Made by a program: the position numbers and the translations under genes. Positions 26,739-36,211 of a DNA stretch of 64,000 bases are shown here, piece by piece. Under the pieces are notes generated by a model that was not told the DNA's origin, did no database searches, and saw only the letters and a list, made by a program, of their open reading frames with translations. Source of the stretch: Paenibacillus planticolens (GTDB lineage Bacteria > Bacillota > Bacilli > Paenibacillales > NBRC-103111); assembly GCF_013141725.1 (NCBI RefSeq), contig NZ_WHNZ01000010.1, positions 31,733-95,732 of the forward strand. Reading direction: 5' to 3'. Within the stretch, counting starts at the first letter, position 1; every line of letters begins with the position of its first letter.

Positions 26739-28256
26739 TTATGCCATATGCTGTGCAGCAAGGCGCATGATCTCTTCTTCTGTTGCTTTATTTCCTTCTA
26801 CGATCCCCGTAAGGCGTCCTTCACACATGACCATGATTCGATCTGACATCCCAATAAGCTCGGGCATTTCAGAAGAGATCATGATAATACTTTTTCCCTG
26901 CTTCGCAAGGCCAGCAATGATGGAATAAATCTCAAACTTCGCTCCTACATCAATTCCGCGCGTTGGCTCATCAAGCAGGAGCACGTCCGGCTCTGTAAGC
27001 AGCCATCTGGCCAAGAGCACCTTCTGTTGGTTACCGCCAGAAAGGTTTTTGATCAACGCATGCATGTTCGGTGTTTTCACGCGCAGCATCTCAATGCTTT
27101 TCTCTACCTCAACTCTTCGTTTCGCTTCATTGATGAACCCAAGCGGGTTCATGTATCGACCCAAGTTTGCGATGACCGTATTCTCAAGCACTGATAATAC
27201 CGGGAAAATCCCTGTCACGCGGCGCTCTTCCGTGAGCAGCGCGATTTTATGCTTGATAGCGTCAATCGGCGATTTAAGCTTTACCTGCTTGCCATGGATC
27301 GAAATTTGACCGGATACTACTCCACGTAGTCCGAACAAAGCTTCCATTAGTTCCGTACGCTGAGCTCCAACCAGACCGCCTACACCAAGAATTTCTCCCT
27401 TGCGAAGGTCGAAAGAAACATTTTTAAAGGATCTTGGAACTACCGAAGTTAGTCCCTCAACACTCATTAATACACCGTTCGGTACATTGCTTCGTTCAGG
27501 GAAACGCTCTTTGAGATCACGTCCAACCATCTTCGAGATGATCATATCCGTTGTCAGCTCTGACGATGGCCACGTCCCAATTTTTATTCCATCACGCATA
27601 ATCGTTACTTCATCCGAGATTTCAAGAATTTCTTCCATTTTATGTGAAATATAGATGATCGAGACGCCACGACTCTTCAGATCGCGAATGATGCGAAATA
27701 GCTGTTCAACTTCATTCCCTGTTAATGACGAAGTCGGTTCATCCATAACAATGACTTTAGAATTGAAAGAAACGGCTTTGGCAATTTCAATGGACTGCAC
27801 TTTCGATACCGACAAGGTACCAACGAGTGTGTCCGGTTTAATATCCATCTGGAGCTGCTCAAACAATTTTTCTGTATCTCTACGCATTTTCTTGTGATCC
27901 ACTAGCTTCAAAGGTCCGATGCCTCTTTGCGGGAAGCGGCCCAACCAAATGTTCTCCATCACGTTACGATGTGGAACCGGGTGCAGCTCCTGATGAATCA
28001 TGGAAATGCCGTTTACTAACGCATCCTTGGAATTAAGGATGGACACGGTCTCGCCGTTCAGCTTGATCTCTCCGCCATCCGGCTTATAAATGCCGAATAA
28101 GCATTTCATCAATGTTGATTTCCCAGCCCCATTTTCTCCCATCAAAGCATGCACGCTTCCTGGGCGAACCTTCAGGGTAACGTTATCCAGCGCCTTAACG
28201 CCGGGGAACTCTTTGGAGATTTGATTCATTTCCAGTAAATACTCATGTAATGTCAT
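26739..28256 (-). CDS. mglA: Sugar ABC-transporter ATPase MglA, two nucleotide-binding domains
   Basis: I choose ATG 28254-28256 (MTLHEYLLEMNQISKEFPGV) because GGGGGAG precedes it and it gives 505 residues, the usual MglA length. The first domain has Walker A GENGAGKST, signature LSVSKVQSIEIAKA and Walker B VIVMDEPTSSL. The second has a degenerate P-loop (GGLVGAQRTELMEAL), signature LSGGNQQKVLLARWL and Walker B VLLLDEPTRGIDVGA. This asymmetry is normal in the family. It powers uptake with MglC, encoded 18 nt downstream. The reading frame looks intact although its binding-protein partner gene is not. Confidence 0.9.
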   Translation of the reverse strand: MTLHEYLLEMNQISKEFPGVKALDNVTLKVRPGSVHALMGENGAGKSTLMKCLFGIYKPDGGEIKLNGETVSILNSKDALVNGISMIHQELHPVPHRNVMENIWLGRFPQRGIGPLKLVDHKKMRRDTEKLFEQLQMDIKPDTLVGTLSVSKVQSIEIAKAVSFNSKVIVMDEPTSSLTGNEVEQLFRIIRDLKSRGVSIIYISHKMEEILEISDEVTIMRDGIKIGTWPSSELTTDMIISKMVGRDLKERFPERSNVPNGVLMSVEGLTSVVPRSFKNVSFDLRKGEILGVGGLVGAQRTELMEALFGLRGVVSGQISIHGKQVKLKSPIDAIKHKIALLTEERRVTGIFPVLSVLENTVIANLGRYMNPLGFINEAKRRVEVEKSIEMLRVKTPNMHALIKNLSGGNQQKVLLARWLLTEPDVLLLDEPTRGIDVGAKFEIYSIIAGLAKQGKSIIMISSEMPELIGMSDRIMVMCEGRLTGIVEGNKATEEEIMRLAAQHMA

Positions 28257-28394
28257 GGTAACTCCCCCTACCAGCTCACGATAATCCCCACAGAGTGAAG
28301 CCATTGTTCTAAGCCTATTTCTCTATATCTTTGCACGGGTTTCCAAATAAGGAAGGCAAGAGCGGATAACTGCTCTTGCCCGCTTCTATTCGGA

Positions 28395-28612
28395 TTACTT
28401 GTCTTTGAAGTAACCTTTTGCTTTCAAAGCTTCGATAGCGCCAAGAGCCATATCGTCGTTTTTCGCAAGAACAGCTGTTCCGGATTGCTCAGCTCTCGCG
28501 CCTACGCAGTAAACTTTATCCCATTTCTTCATGTCATCAGCAAGCGGCACACGGTACAAGAAGACAACCGGCCCACGTTAGCTGTTTTCGCTTTATCGGT
28601 AAGCCCCCTCCC
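28395..28612 (-). pseudogene. mglB: Remnant of mglB (galactose-binding protein) with internal deletion and frameshift
   Basis: Conceptual translation gives DKAKTANV, a frameshift, then VFLYRVPLADDMKKWDKV, ARAEQSGT, and directly AVLAKNDDMALGAIEALKAK before a stop. In intact MglB about 80 residues separate the AEQSGT and NDDMALGAIEAL segments. The N-terminal half, signal peptide and the C-terminal VVGVDAT region are also absent. It lies just upstream of mglA, where mglB belongs. The rest of the 28257-28961 gap shows only the hairpin at 28866-28909. Confidence 0.85.
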
Positions 28613-28865
28613 TAAAAGGTTGTTTTGTTCATTTGCATTTCTAAATATACGGCATGCGACTAAAGAAACAAATGCAAAATCCTGATTTCTTTCTATTGAA
28701 ATACACACCAAACTAAAAACGGCCTAAACAATTTTAAATGCAATAAAAACCGCAATCCACCGGCACTGATATCGAGAATCAAAACAGGAGCTTGTCCTAA
28801 AATGGATATTCAATCTTTACGGAATTCCTCCAAACGCGTGCTGGCCTCAAGTAAACAATATATAA

Positions 28866-28909
28866 AAAAGGTATATTCTCCTCGAAACATAAGGAAATAT
28901 ACCTTTTTT
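28866..28909 (-). terminator. Bidirectional terminator
   Basis: AAAAAGGTATATT...CCT pairs with AGG...AATATACCTTTTT, with T-tracts on both strands. It lies about 50 nt past the response-regulator stop at 28962. Confidence 0.85.
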
Positions 28910-28961
28910 TTAGTCTCAACTATTTACAGAACTTATTTCTGACTTCAATGAATTTCAATAA

Positions 28962-29789
28962 TTAACCACTTTCATTCTTTTCTTCTCGCGGATTCCTAGC
29001 AACTTCCAGTTTACTGGGCTTCATAAAATTTGTCGGACTAGTTCCAGTATATTTTTTGAACACAATACAAAAATACTTATAATCATTGAAGCCCGTCATA
29101 CTTGCTATTTCATATATCCGGCATTTACCTGTGGCGAGCAGTTCTACAGCTATTTGAAGCCTGTATTTGTTAAGAATGTCCAAAAAAGTCTTGGAGGTAA
29201 CCTCTTTCAACTTACGGCTCAAGTAGCTTGGACTTACTCCCAATCCATCGGCAATAGCTTCAATGGTCAGCTTTTTATGGTATTCACTTTTGATTTTCTT
29301 TATTGTCTCACTGACATAATAATTCTGATTATATTCACCAATAAGAAAGCCGTCCACATCCATTTGTTGTGTATCGCCTATCGTTTTCGTTATATTGTTA
29401 ATGTCGTGATAAACCCTACCTTGCCTAATGTTCTTAATATTTCCAATAATTTCCGCAAGTTTTATTTCATCCACAGGCTTTACCAAATATTCAAACACTT
29501 TCAATGAAATAGCCTGCTTTGCATATTCAAATTCCGTATAACTGGTCAGGATGATGCTATGAAACGCGTATATTCTCACAGCCTTCTCCAACATATCTAT
29601 CCCATTCATAATAGGCATCCTAATATCTGTAATCACTAAATCGGGCCGGTGCTGCTGGATCAATTGGAGTCCTTTCTGTCCGTCATCCGTATCACCTACA
29701 ACCGTACAATGCATGGACTGCCAATCAATGCCATGAACAAGCCCTTTTCTTATAATCTCCTCATCTTCAACGATAATCACCCTAAGCAT
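28962..29789 (-). CDS. AraC-type response regulator
   Basis: I start at ATG 29787-29789 (MLRVIIVEDEEIIRKG), preceded by GGGGGAGG; the upstream extension in the frame is unsupported. The 275-residue protein has a receiver domain (phospho-Asp in LVITDIRMPIMNG, Lys in EYLVKPVDE) and two AraC helix-turn-helix motifs (IEAIADGLGVSPSYLSRKLK and YFCIVFKKYTGTSPTNF). No kinase adjoins it. It lies downstream of the membrane AraC sensor 30051-32327 in the same orientation, after a gap of about 260 nt with no visible feature. It may belong to the regulatory set of the Lpl-type transporter. Confidence 0.85.
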   Translation of the reverse strand: MLRVIIVEDEEIIRKGLVHGIDWQSMHCTVVGDTDDGQKGLQLIQQHRPDLVITDIRMPIMNGIDMLEKAVRIYAFHSIILTSYTEFEYAKQAISLKVFEYLVKPVDEIKLAEIIGNIKNIRQGRVYHDINNITKTIGDTQQMDVDGFLIGEYNQNYYVSETIKKIKSEYHKKLTIEAIADGLGVSPSYLSRKLKEVTSKTFLDILNKYRLQIAVELLATGKCRIYEIASMTGFNDYKYFCIVFKKYTGTSPTNFMKPSKLEVARNPREEKNESG

Positions 29790-30050
29790 GCTCACTACCT
29801 CCCCCTGCCAACCGGCAAAGTGACCCTTACGTTTGTATCGCATTAAATGTCAGCGCAAATAGTATTGCATCACCATCCAGAAATGAAATGAGTTTATCAT
29901 CCAGATGAAAATGCCCCAAACCATCCTGAGATTTATTCAAACATTCCGATACCATTATTTTTGCGAATCTCCCATCATATGAATAGTCCGATTATTGAAT
30001 ATTGATTTAAAGTTACAAAAACGGTACTCAATAAAAACAGCCAAGCCTTG

Positions 30051-32327
30051 TTAAGCTTGACCATTCGTTATTTCTTTGTCATTGGTAGAGGTCGTTTGTT
30101 CCCGATACTGGCTCGGCGTCATTTGGGTAACCCGTTTGAACGCGGTGAAAAAAGTCGTTCTCGATTGAAAGCCCGATCGTTCCGCAATGTCGATAATAGG
30201 CATGTCCGACGTAACCAGCAATTCTTTTACCCGATCCACCCTTTTTTGCAAGATGAAATCCGACAAGGTGATTTGATACGTATCTTTGAAGATTTGGCGA
30301 ATATAACCGCCTGAATATCCTAAATGCTCGGCTATCTCTTCAACAGTTAACATCGAGTCATGCAAGTGCAAGTCAACATAATCAGCGATTTCGGGAGCAA
30401 GCTCATTTTTCCGGCCGCCGGTCGTTTGAGCCTGTGCAAGGTCTATGATCTGGTCCATTTCCGTCAGCATCCACTGCTTGATTTCCGTCAAAGAATCGAA
30501 TTTCTCAAGAAATTGATTTCCTTCTTTAATATCATTTTCGTCCATGACTTTACTGAACGCTTTTACGATTCGAAATAGCATAATATTTAAGTACACTTTG
30601 CATTCCGCATAGGGAAGTGTTTGAAGCTGTCCGAACAATCGCTCAACCACTTTATGCGTTCGATCTCTATCGCCCGATTTAACCAAACCGATCACCTCTT
30701 GGATCAGGGATTCGTCCAACGTTACGATATGGCCTTTGACGAGCTGGTCGTAGTCCTCCTGCATGTAAATTTTCGATTCTCCTGACAGAAAATTCATAAA
30801 TGTCAAATCGTAAATTCTGTCATATACAGTTCTCAGATTCTCACGGATTGCTCCTTGTTCACCGATCGCCATGACGACTTGAATGCCCAGCCAGTTACCG
30901 ATTTGCTTTGCTGCTTCATGCAACAAGCCGAGTATTGAATCTTTGGCAGTATCACAACCAAAAAGCAATACCAGATGATCGCTTCCCAGATCGACGGGTT
31001 CGCACAAATATCCGCCATTCATGAAAATTTCTTGCGTGATGTTCCCGATCGAATACTTCAAAAGCTTTCGAGATCCATAATCATACTTTTCACAAAATAA
31101 GGAATAGCCTGTTAATCGGAACACAGCCAAATTCAAGTCTGTGTTGTTAGCGATTTCTGTCATATATGATAATTCTGTCCGCATTGCATCGGAGATGGAG
31201 CCATGAAGGATCCAGTGCCTCAAATATTCGGCTTTTATAAGACCTTGATAATTTCTTCTTGAACTATTCATTTCCTCCAAGTTGTTCATCATGTAGTCAA
31301 GACCGCTTTTTATGATCGTAAACTCTTCGAATGGCGCTCGGTTGGCATACTGAAGACGCGTTCCGAACAAATTTTGCAGCTGTTTGGCTAACACACTGAA
31401 ACGCCCCATGCTGCGTTTGGAATTCCAAAATGCGCCGATAAAAAGAAGGATCAAGAGAATCAGGCAAGATAAGAGGATTTTGCTCTGGAACCGGTCTACC
31501 CTGCCGCTAACGTCTTTCAACTTCACAATGGAGTACAGCTGCCAGTTCTCTGTTTGAATTTTTTTGTGATGAATCAGGTAGACATTTCCTTTGATTTTTA
31601 CCGTGAACTGTTCCGCAGATTCTTCGGCAATCCTGTTCATAGCGGCGTGATCGAACTCCGACGGCACGTCTCCCACCACGATGCTATGTTGCTCGTCCAA
31701 AATTGAGAACTCCGTGTTACCGTTGTTCCTGTTCTGCAGCAAGTATTTTTGCAGTAGCGATCGATCCAGCACCATTACAAGATATCCGCGGTTTTCCTTC
31801 AACTGGGCAGAAGGAATGACTAAGGCTAGCAATGACCGTCCGTCGTATTCGAACCTATGAAATGCCAGGAATGCAGGCCGATGCCTTATTGCGTTATTAA
31901 TAAGCTCACGATCTTTGAACTCGGCCAGAGAATGAATTCCTTCAACCGAATCGAGCACATTGCCGGTCTCCATATTGACCAAATAAGTAGCGGAGATAAA
32001 CGGTTGCAAGGACATGAAATTCATTAGCGAGCTCAAAGCTTCCTTTGCGATTAACGGATCTTCCGTTTCCGAATCTTCTTTTAGCCAAGAAGAAATATAG
32101 GGATCCTGACTCATAGTCAACCCGTAAGATTGCAAGTTATCCAACATGTAGTCGAAGCTTTGGCTCAGACTATCCGTCTTCTCTGAAATGAAATCATTGA
32201 TTTCCGTCAACGCTTGCTTGGAATATTGATTCGTCAAAAAATAGGAAAATGGAATAATAATTACGGTAAAAAAGGCTGCCAAATAGAAAAAAATACGGAG
32301 GTAGGATTTGCCGATTATGTTGCGCAT
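30051..32327 (-). CDS. Membrane-bound AraC-family sensor-regulator
   Basis: ATG 32325-32327 (MRNIIGKSYLRIFFYL) is preferred: a GGAGGAA site overlaps the earlier in-frame ATG. The 758-residue protein has a first transmembrane segment (about 8-28), a dCache-like extracellular sensor to about 280, and a second transmembrane segment (ILLSCLILLILLFIGAFW). A cytoplasmic helical region follows, then two C-terminal AraC helix-turn-helix motifs (VEEIAEHLGYSGGYIRQIFK and FFTAFKRVTQMTPSQYREQ). It follows the sugar-binding-protein gene 32462-34018 after a terminator and probably regulates that transporter in response to an extracellular sugar. It resembles the 20016-22370 protein in architecture, so the two are parallel sensors for two related uptake systems. 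Confidence 0.85.
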   Translation of the reverse strand: MRNIIGKSYLRIFFYLAAFFTVIIIPFSYFLTNQYSKQALTEINDFISEKTDSLSQSFDYMLDNLQSYGLTMSQDPYISSWLKEDSETEDPLIAKEALSSLMNFMSLQPFISATYLVNMETGNVLDSVEGIHSLAEFKDRELINNAIRHRPAFLAFHRFEYDGRSLLALVIPSAQLKENRGYLVMVLDRSLLQKYLLQNRNNGNTEFSILDEQHSIVVGDVPSEFDHAAMNRIAEESAEQFTVKIKGNVYLIHHKKIQTENWQLYSIVKLKDVSGRVDRFQSKILLSCLILLILLFIGAFWNSKRSMGRFSVLAKQLQNLFGTRLQYANRAPFEEFTIIKSGLDYMMNNLEEMNSSRRNYQGLIKAEYLRHWILHGSISDAMRTELSYMTEIANNTDLNLAVFRLTGYSLFCEKYDYGSRKLLKYSIGNITQEIFMNGGYLCEPVDLGSDHLVLLFGCDTAKDSILGLLHEAAKQIGNWLGIQVVMAIGEQGAIRENLRTVYDRIYDLTFMNFLSGESKIYMQEDYDQLVKGHIVTLDESLIQEVIGLVKSGDRDRTHKVVERLFGQLQTLPYAECKVYLNIMLFRIVKAFSKVMDENDIKEGNQFLEKFDSLTEIKQWMLTEMDQIIDLAQAQTTGGRKNELAPEIADYVDLHLHDSMLTVEEIAEHLGYSGGYIRQIFKDTYQITLSDFILQKRVDRVKELLVTSDMPIIDIAERSGFQSRTTFFTAFKRVTQMTPSQYREQTTSTNDKEITNGQA

Positions 32328-32417
32328 AGGTTCCTCCATCGCTTGATATTAATGTCCAAATCTTAATGCAATTCTCTTCCTCTGTAAAGTTGATTATCAA
32401 CACAATCCTTTTAAAGG

Positions 32418-32449
32418 CCAAAAAGAGCGGAGTATCACCGCTCTTTCGG
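32418..32449 (-). terminator. Terminator of the Lpl-type transporter operon
   Basis: AAAGAGCGG...CCGCTCTTTTT on the minus strand, directly after the binding-protein stop at 32462. Confidence 0.85.
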
Positions 32450-32461
32450 AATGCCACGAAA

Positions 32462-34018
32462 TTACTTTTTAGAAAGGAAAGCATCAATTTGTTTTTGTTC
32501 TTCAGTTTGAATTTTTTTAGCTAAACCCGATGCCGCTGTCTTGAATTGTAACCAGCTGGAATCTGGATCTACTACCCCGTTCATAATTGCCGTATAGTAC
32601 TTAGCTTCAATTGTATTATATTGAGCGATTTCATTGGCAACTGGTGTATTGTCAAAAGTGAAACCTGTCAAAATATCGGTTGTGAAGTTATTGGCTACTT
32701 TTGTATACTTATTGTAATTTTGCGTTTCGGGATCTTGGTTGGCATCCAGTCGGTCGAATAATGGGTTCAAAATCCAAGCAAAAGGGAACCAAGCATATCC
32801 ATTCGATATCGATTTGTATTGATCGTCACCGACTGGCTCCCAATCCTCGCCTTTTATTCCATAAGTCAACAAGTCGTAATTGTCTCTTTGGTTCGCCCAG
32901 TCCAGGAACTGAATCGCCCGTTCCTTGTTTTTGCTCACCGCCGGAACCGCAATAAAATTCCATTGTTGAAAGTTCGAGATGTTTGCTTTCGGAGTCGCAT
33001 CGAAAAAGGTAACTGCTTCGAATTCGGCATTCGGATCGTTCTGTTTGACAGCACTTTGAATATCTGGCGAGATACCAAAGTTGTTTTGATCGAAAATCGC
33101 GACTTTCCCTTCTTTGGCCGGTTGGCTCAAATCTTTGATTGCAAGCACGTCTTTACCGATAATGCCATCCTGATAAAGTTTACGAGCGTTTTTGATCCAA
33201 GACCAAATTGTTGGATCCATTTCATCAAACAGGTTATACACTTTGCCGTCGTTGTTTTTAGTGTAGAGCACCAGACTTTGCGTGAGGACCGGGCTTGGCG
33301 ACAAATGGTTTTTTGTATCGAAAAACCGACGGAACACCGCTTCTGACATGTCTTTGAGCCCATCCTGGCCGGCTGGTAGTAATGGTATAATACCGGGGAC
33401 TTTCTCTTTTACGGCATATGCGAATTTGATCAAATCGTCGTACGATTTAATCGGCGCGATCCCCAGTTTCTCTCGAATATCTTTGCGGACATAATAGCCT
33501 CGTCCCTGGAAATGGGCGGCTCCTAGAGGGATGCCATATATTTTCCCACTAAACTTATTGGCATCCCACATCTGCTGCGGACGCGCCTTTACGATGTTCT
33601 GGCCGTATTGATCAAGCAAGCCTTCCAATGGCTCATAGCTGCCGGCAGCGATCTGTTGCGAAAGGTGCAACCACGGCGCATCAAAAATAAGATCAATGCT
33701 TTCGCCCGATGCCAGCGTGAGCTGCGTTTTTTGAGCCAAATCCGCCCATGGCACGAACGTGATGTCCAATTTGACGTTTAGGGTATCCGCCATTCTTTTT
33801 TCTGCTTCTGCGATAACGGCATCCATTCGTGCAGGACGGTCGCCTGGAATCATGATTTTCAATGTAACTTTTTCCAGCTTTTGATTCGTTTTTGATGTGG
33901 CTGGACTAGAGCTGCCGCTTGGTGCAGCGCTTTCTGTTTCGTTGTTTTTTCCGCTGCATGCGCTCAAAAGCATTGTTGCCATTAATGTGATTAGGATTAT
34001 CGATTTGCTTTTTTTCAT
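32462..34018 (-). CDS. Lipoprotein sugar-binding protein, LplA/DUF3502-type
   Basis: This 518-residue protein has a strong GGAGG ribosome site. Lipobox LLSAC puts the lipidated Cys at about residue 21, followed by a Ser/Thr/Gln-rich linker. The mature protein opens KVTLKIMIPGDRPARMDAVI and has the subgroup's LTLASGESIDLIFDAPWLHL segment and a DUF3502-type C-terminal third. It binds an oligosaccharide for the LplC/LplB-type permeases encoded just upstream (34087-35876), making this a permease-permease-binding-protein operon without its own ATPase. CUT1 systems of this kind commonly share an MsmX-type ATPase encoded elsewhere. It is paralogous to the 18233-19792 protein. Confidence 0.85.
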   Translation of the reverse strand: MKKSKSIILITLMATMLLSACSGKNNETESAAPSGSSSPATSKTNQKLEKVTLKIMIPGDRPARMDAVIAEAEKRMADTLNVKLDITFVPWADLAQKTQLTLASGESIDLIFDAPWLHLSQQIAAGSYEPLEGLLDQYGQNIVKARPQQMWDANKFSGKIYGIPLGAAHFQGRGYYVRKDIREKLGIAPIKSYDDLIKFAYAVKEKVPGIIPLLPAGQDGLKDMSEAVFRRFFDTKNHLSPSPVLTQSLVLYTKNNDGKVYNLFDEMDPTIWSWIKNARKLYQDGIIGKDVLAIKDLSQPAKEGKVAIFDQNNFGISPDIQSAVKQNDPNAEFEAVTFFDATPKANISNFQQWNFIAVPAVSKNKERAIQFLDWANQRDNYDLLTYGIKGEDWEPVGDDQYKSISNGYAWFPFAWILNPLFDRLDANQDPETQNYNKYTKVANNFTTDILTGFTFDNTPVANEIAQYNTIEAKYYTAIMNGVVDPDSSWLQFKTAASGLAKKIQTEEQKQIDAFLSKK

Positions 34019-34086
34019 TGTTTTTCCTCCCTATATGATATACTTCTATGCTTGTCCGATCAAGTCGGGGAAAGCCTGACTCGGGT

Positions 34087-34956
34087 TTAGCCTTTCACTG
34101 CGCCTATCGTTATGCCTTTCACAAAATATCTTTGAATGAACGGGTAAACTAAAATGATTGGCCCAATCGTCAAGCACACCGTCGCGAGTTGGATGACTCC
34201 CGCCGGCACGCTGACTTGATAACTTGCCCCTCCTCCAACATAGGAAGCGACGTTAATATTGGAAATAAGCTGACGAATCATCAATTGTAGAGGATGAAGT
34301 TTATCGTTATCAATAAAAAGCAAAGCTAGGAACCAATCATTCCAATATTGCAAAGCATAGAACAAAGAAATCGTCGCAATAGCTGGCTTAGAGATTGGCC
34401 AGATGATTCGAAAGAAGATATGGATATCTCCCGCCCCGTCGATCGTAGCCGCTTCATTAATTTCGTATGGCAGTGATCTGTAAAAAGATACCAATATAAA
34501 GGCGTAAAAAGGATTTAATAAATAGGGGACGATCATGGCCCATAAAGAATCTTTCAAATCAAGCCAATTGGCGATCATGATGTAAAAGCCTACGAGACCG
34601 GATCCCAATACCATTGAGACATAAGCCATAAGCGAAAGAAAATGCCGATACTTCACTTTTGGGTTCGCAATGACGTATGCGAACATTGCCGTTATTGCCA
34701 CGGCGAGCACGGTACCAACGATCGTGACGGTTACCGTGTTTCGATAGCTTTTATAAATTTGAGCTCCCCTGAGCAAATATTCGTAACCGCTAAAACTAAA
34801 ATGAGCGGGCCATAGCCGATAACCGAATTTAAGGAACTCCCCTTCCGAAGCAAAAGAGTTAACGAGAACAAGCCAAAAAGGGAGCACACACAAGGCCGTA
34901 AACACGACTATGATGGCATATAAGAAATATTGAAACCCTTTTTCCGAAATTTTCAT
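34087..34956 (-). CDS. CUT1 sugar ABC permease, LplC-like
   Basis: This 289-residue, six-transmembrane-segment permease of the MalG/LplC group has the EAA loop EINEAATIDGAGDIHIFFRI and a C-terminal VKGITIGAVKG tail typical of the group. It starts 11 nt after the stop of the partner permease, so the two are translationally linked. Together they form the channel for the binding protein at 32462-34018. The substrate is an oligosaccharide of unknown type; family members import aldouronates, yeast-mannan fragments or other oligosaccharides. Confidence 0.88.
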   Translation of the reverse strand: MKISEKGFQYFLYAIIVVFTALCVLPFWLVLVNSFASEGEFLKFGYRLWPAHFSFSGYEYLLRGAQIYKSYRNTVTVTIVGTVLAVAITAMFAYVIANPKVKYRHFLSLMAYVSMVLGSGLVGFYIMIANWLDLKDSLWAMIVPYLLNPFYAFILVSFYRSLPYEINEAATIDGAGDIHIFFRIIWPISKPAIATISLFYALQYWNDWFLALLFIDNDKLHPLQLMIRQLISNINVASYVGGGASYQVSVPAGVIQLATVCLTIGPIILVYPFIQRYFVKGITIGAVKG

Positions 34957-34967
34957 ACGCGAGCCTC

Positions 34968-35876
34968 CTAAAATAGACGGGATTCCGGTTCGACACTCTT
35001 GGCGATCCGATTGAAAATAAGGATCGTTATGAGCCCCATTGCCGATTGATAAAGAACAACTGCAGCCGACATACTGAAATTCCCGAGTTGTCGCAAAGCG
35101 CGAAATGAATACGTGTCGATAACGTCGGTCGTCGGGTATAAAAGAGAGTTATCGCCGACCATGCCGTATATCATGCCAAAGTCTCCGAAGAAAATCCGAC
35201 CAATACCCAGAAGCACCATAACGATGACAACCGGACGGATAGAAGGAAGCGTTATATGAACGATCTGTTGAAAACGGGTCGCGCCATCGATCTTAGCGGT
35301 TTCAAATTGTTCGGAAGAAATTCCGACGATCGCAGCGAGAAAAATAATCGAATAGTATCCAGAAAACTTCCAAACGTAAACAAGCGTCAAGATCCATGGC
35401 CAAATTCCCGGATTCTGATACCAACTTACAGAAGGAAATCCCCACTTCTGAAGCATCCCATTCATTATTCCGTCCGACCCCATAAACGATAGGGCCATTA
35501 AACTGACGACAAGCCAAGATATAAAGTAAGGAAGAAAAATAAAGGATTGACTTAGTCGTTTAATCAGTACATTTTGAATTTCATTTAAAATTACGGCTAG
35601 CAATACGGCGAACCCTAAGCCGAAAAAGATGAACAAACCATTCAAAAACACTGTGTTCAGCGTTATCTTTATCCAATCATGACCTCCAAAAAAAAATTTA
35701 AAATTCTCGAACCCGACCCAAGGACTCCCGAAAATTCCTTTGGTAGGTTGGAATTTCTCGAACGCAATCAAATGTCCGAACATCGGAATAAAAGAGAAAA
35801 GTAGTAAAAACACGATGCCGGGTAGAGCGAGGGTGTACAACTGTTTGTTTTTAATGATTTCTTTTGCGAAAGCCAT
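34968..35876 (-). CDS. CUT1 sugar ABC permease, LplB-like
   Basis: I start at MAFAKEIIKNKQLYTLALPG (ATG 35874-35876), with GGAG upstream; the frame's earlier ATG, 16 codons away, lacks support. The 303-residue protein has six predicted transmembrane segments and the EAA-like loop EQFETAKIDGATRFQQIVHI. It is the first gene of the permease-permease-binding-protein operon. The 335-nt gap upstream (35877-36211) holds the terminator of the preceding operon at 36079-36128 and presumably this operon's promoter, which I cannot place with confidence. Confidence 0.87.
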   Translation of the reverse strand: MAFAKEIIKNKQLYTLALPGIVFLLLFSFIPMFGHLIAFEKFQPTKGIFGSPWVGFENFKFFFGGHDWIKITLNTVFLNGLFIFFGLGFAVLLAVILNEIQNVLIKRLSQSFIFLPYFISWLVVSLMALSFMGSDGIMNGMLQKWGFPSVSWYQNPGIWPWILTLVYVWKFSGYYSIIFLAAIVGISSEQFETAKIDGATRFQQIVHITLPSIRPVVIVMVLLGIGRIFFGDFGMIYGMVGDNSLLYPTTDVIDTYSFRALRQLGNFSMSAAVVLYQSAMGLITILIFNRIAKSVEPESRLF

Positions 35877-36078
35877 TTCTCCGAGCTCCTCTCTATGTGC
35901 TGTGAATTCAGAATAAGACAACAATGAGATATCTGACTAGTTCCGTTTTTACCCTCGAGTGCAAGAGCTACATATTTCTGCGGATTCCACACCAATATGC
36001 AGAATCTGAACTCAAAACTTAGCCTCTCAGGCATTGCCCTTCTACAAAAAAGTAGCGACTAATAAACTCTTTGTATAA

Positions 36079-36128
36079 TAAAAACATCTAATCACTCAGG
36101 CTTGTGCCTTTTGATCAGATGCTTTTTT
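36079..36128 (-). terminator. Terminator of the MacB/DUF3299 operon
   Basis: On the minus strand AAGCATCTGATC pairs with GATTAGATGTTTTT across a 20-nt loop, ending in T residues. It lies about 85 nt past the lipoprotein stop at 36212. Confidence 0.7.
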
Positions 36129-36211
36129 AAAGTTATATGTTCCACCATCGATTAAGCCGCTTGCCGCCGGGTCTATCGCAATCAAGATCGCCTTAGAGCA
36201 TCATTATTGAA

